Assembly: GCA_025453555.1 (NCBI GenBank) | Contig: JALOQC010000040.1 | Location: 1 to 52,373, forward strand | Direction: 5' to 3' | Source: Myxococcota bacterium | GTDB taxonomy: Bacteria > Myxococcota_A > Polyangia > Polyangiales > Houyiibacteriaceae | Length of the DNA stretch: 52,373 nucleotides | Shown: piece after piece, positions 51,273-52,373 of the stretch | How the letters are laid out: every line of letters starts with the position of its first letter | Position numbering within the stretch: position 1 is the first letter of the stretch | Notes under the pieces: model-generated | The model's input: the letters and a program-made list of their open reading frames with translations, nothing else | What the model was told of the DNA's origin: nothing | The model's database searches: none | Position numbers and translations under genes: made by a program

Positions 51273-52373
51273 TCAACGCGCGTGGTGTGCGCGACGACGT
51301 CGAGCACGGCCTGCGTCGGTGCCGGCGTCGAGCGAGACTCCCGCGTCGACCGCGTCGCCCGAGCCCGCGTCGATCACGGCCGCTGCGGCGTTCGTGATGG
51401 ATCCCGCGTCGGGGATCGTGAGCTCGCCGGCCGTGGCGTCGGGCGCGCCGTCGTCGCGTGGATTCTGCCGGTCCAGCCACTCGGCGAAGCCCCGGAGCAG
51501 CGCGCGGTGGAAGGCGTCCGCGACGCGCTCGTAGCCGGAGGGGGTCATGTGGCGAAGGTCGCCCGAAGCGAGCCGCCATCGGAGCCACCGACCGATCGCG
51601 TCGCGACCGCCCATCGCGGCGAGGGTGTCGAAGAACGCGCAGCCCTCCGCGGCCGCCGCCGCACGCTGCGCTTCGACGATCACGGGGAGATTCTCCATCG
51701 TCACCACACGACCGCGCGCGTCGCGCTCGCCCTGATCGAGCGGCGCGAAGACGAGGCAGCCGAGGTCCTCGCGGCCGCCGCGCATGCGCCGGATCACCTC
51801 GCGGTAGTCGGTCTGGTAGGTGTCGCGGCGGATGTTGTCCTCCGCTTCGTTGCCACCGAAGCCGAGCACGACGAGGTGGGTGCCCCGCAAACGCAGCTGT
51901 CGCGCGACGTGCTCCGCGTCGAAGTAGAGCAGACGCGACGCGCGCGCGCCGACGAGGCCGAGCGAGTCGTAGACGACGCCAGGACCTTCGCGCTCGAGCG
52001 CGACGCCGTAGAGACGCGGTTGTCCTCCCGCGAAGCGCAGGTCGAGCGCGTGCGCGCCCGTCGGCACCGGGAGCTCGAGCACGGCGTCCTCCGAAGGATC
52101 CGCGACCGCTTCGACGCGCGTCCACGCGCCTCCGTCGACGCGATGCTCGAACGCGCCTCCTCGTTCGTGCTTCTGGTAGTAGACGAGGAAGCGCGAGACC
52201 TCGCGGCCGACCGGGCCCTCGTCGACGGTCGCGAAGTGCGCGGTCGCCCCGGGACGGCCGCGGTACTGGATGCCGCCGAAGCCGTACCAGCCGGTCGAGT
52301 CGTGGTTGCGCGTGATCTCGCGGAGCTGCCAGCTCTCGCTCGCGCGGTGCTCGACGTCGCGGTGTCGGTACGG
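51273..52373 (-). CDS. SGNH/GDSL hydrolase with N-terminal beta module (5' end beyond the window)
   Basis: The frame is open to the window edge, so the N-terminus is missing; 366 residues are visible. First comes a beta-rich module (DSTGWYGFGGIQYRGR, SRFLVYYQKHERGGAFEHRVDGGAW) like the substrate- or carbohydrate-binding domain of two-domain acetylesterases, then the hydrolase: VVYDSLGLVGARASRLL around the oxyanion block, VVLGFGGNEAED (the Asn block), a YREVIRRMRG helix, and the Asp-His dyad in ASGDLRHMTPSGYERVAD. The nucleophile Ser is not certain because the first block normally holds GDS and here DSLGL is the best match. An Asp/Ala-rich C-terminal tail follows. It is probably a secreted deacetylase of cell-wall or polysaccharide acetyl groups. 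Confidence 0.78.
   Translation of the reverse strand, partial: PYRHRDVEHRASESWQLREITRNHDSTGWYGFGGIQYRGRPGATAHFATVDEGPVGREVSRFLVYYQKHERGGAFEHRVDGGAWTRVEAVADPSEDAVLELPVPTGAHALDLRFAGGQPRLYGVALEREGPGVVYDSLGLVGARASRLLYFDAEHVARQLRLRGTHLVVLGFGGNEAEDNIRRDTYQTDYREVIRRMRGGREDLGCLVFAPLDQGERDARGRVVTMENLPVIVEAQRAAAAAEGCAFFDTLAAMGGRDAIGRWLRWRLASGDLRHMTPSGYERVADAFHRALLRGFAEWLDRQNPRDDGAPDATAGELTIPDAGSITNAAAAVIDAGSGDAVDAGVSLDAGTDAGRARRRRAHHAR

Overview
The window is very GC-rich DNA from a Myxococcota bacterium, most likely of the Sandaracinus/Polyangia type. The signs are three serine/threonine protein kinases with the myxobacterial HRDISPHNV/HGDLSPEN style of catalytic loop, a MYXO-CTERM sorting tail, FHA and zinc-ribbon proteins, DUF1552/DUF1592 cytochrome-like pairs, HzsA-like lipoproteins and many secreted lipoproteins. 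No rRNA, tRNA, CRISPR array, phage or transposase gene was seen. It reads as ordinary chromosome.

Layout. 1-2740: end of a Lys/Pro/Thr/Ser repeat protein, an unknown protein and two short-chain dehydrogenases, the second carrying an in-frame inserted structured repeat. 2904-6348: two divergent kinases and a tiny MYXO-CTERM protein. 6646-12715 (minus): a HupE/UreJ-type membrane protein with a PpiC-like partner, then a DUF1592 - DUF1552 - Lcl-domain operon. 13098-16602 (minus): a histidine kinase and an NtrC-type regulator, divergent from a SulP transporter and beta-carbonic anhydrase (16708-18970). 19185-25603 (minus): two large HzsA-like haem lipoproteins around a frameshifted HEAT-repeat gene. 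25786-27422 (minus): maleylacetoacetate isomerase and a fumarylacetoacetate hydrolase-family enzyme, the last steps of tyrosine breakdown. 27591-30982: a small membrane protein, a TPR protein and a third kinase. 31139-34049: pilC-pilS. 34925-37295 (minus): trpG-trpD-trpC. 37423-40114: hydrolase, lipoprotein and a Pro/Ala-rich membrane protein. 40346-42236: two convergent FHA paralogues. 42461-44564: a secreted protein and an EI24/CysZ-like membrane protein. 44843-47514 (minus): an envelope operon with a DUF4266/DUF3570 pair. 47688-49169: an MlaD-type MCE protein with a beta-rich C-terminal domain. 49304 to the end: lipoprotein, uppP and a truncated SGNH hydrolase.

Three genome-style features stand out. 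(1) A dispersed structured element, with an 8-bp stem and 4-nt loop followed by C5, a second hairpin and G4C5, occurs at least four times; its stems differ by compensating changes, and one copy lies inside a coding gene between 11-bp direct repeats. (2) Several genes without a Shine-Dalgarno site have a TANNNT hexamer ending 7-8 nt before the start codon, which suggests leaderless transcripts. (3) Tandem repeats of 12-35 bp recur in the gaps between genes, and two of them copy the 3' end of the neighbouring gene. Overlapping stop/start pairs (ATGA, GTGA, TGATG) define the operons well and settle several GTG starts.
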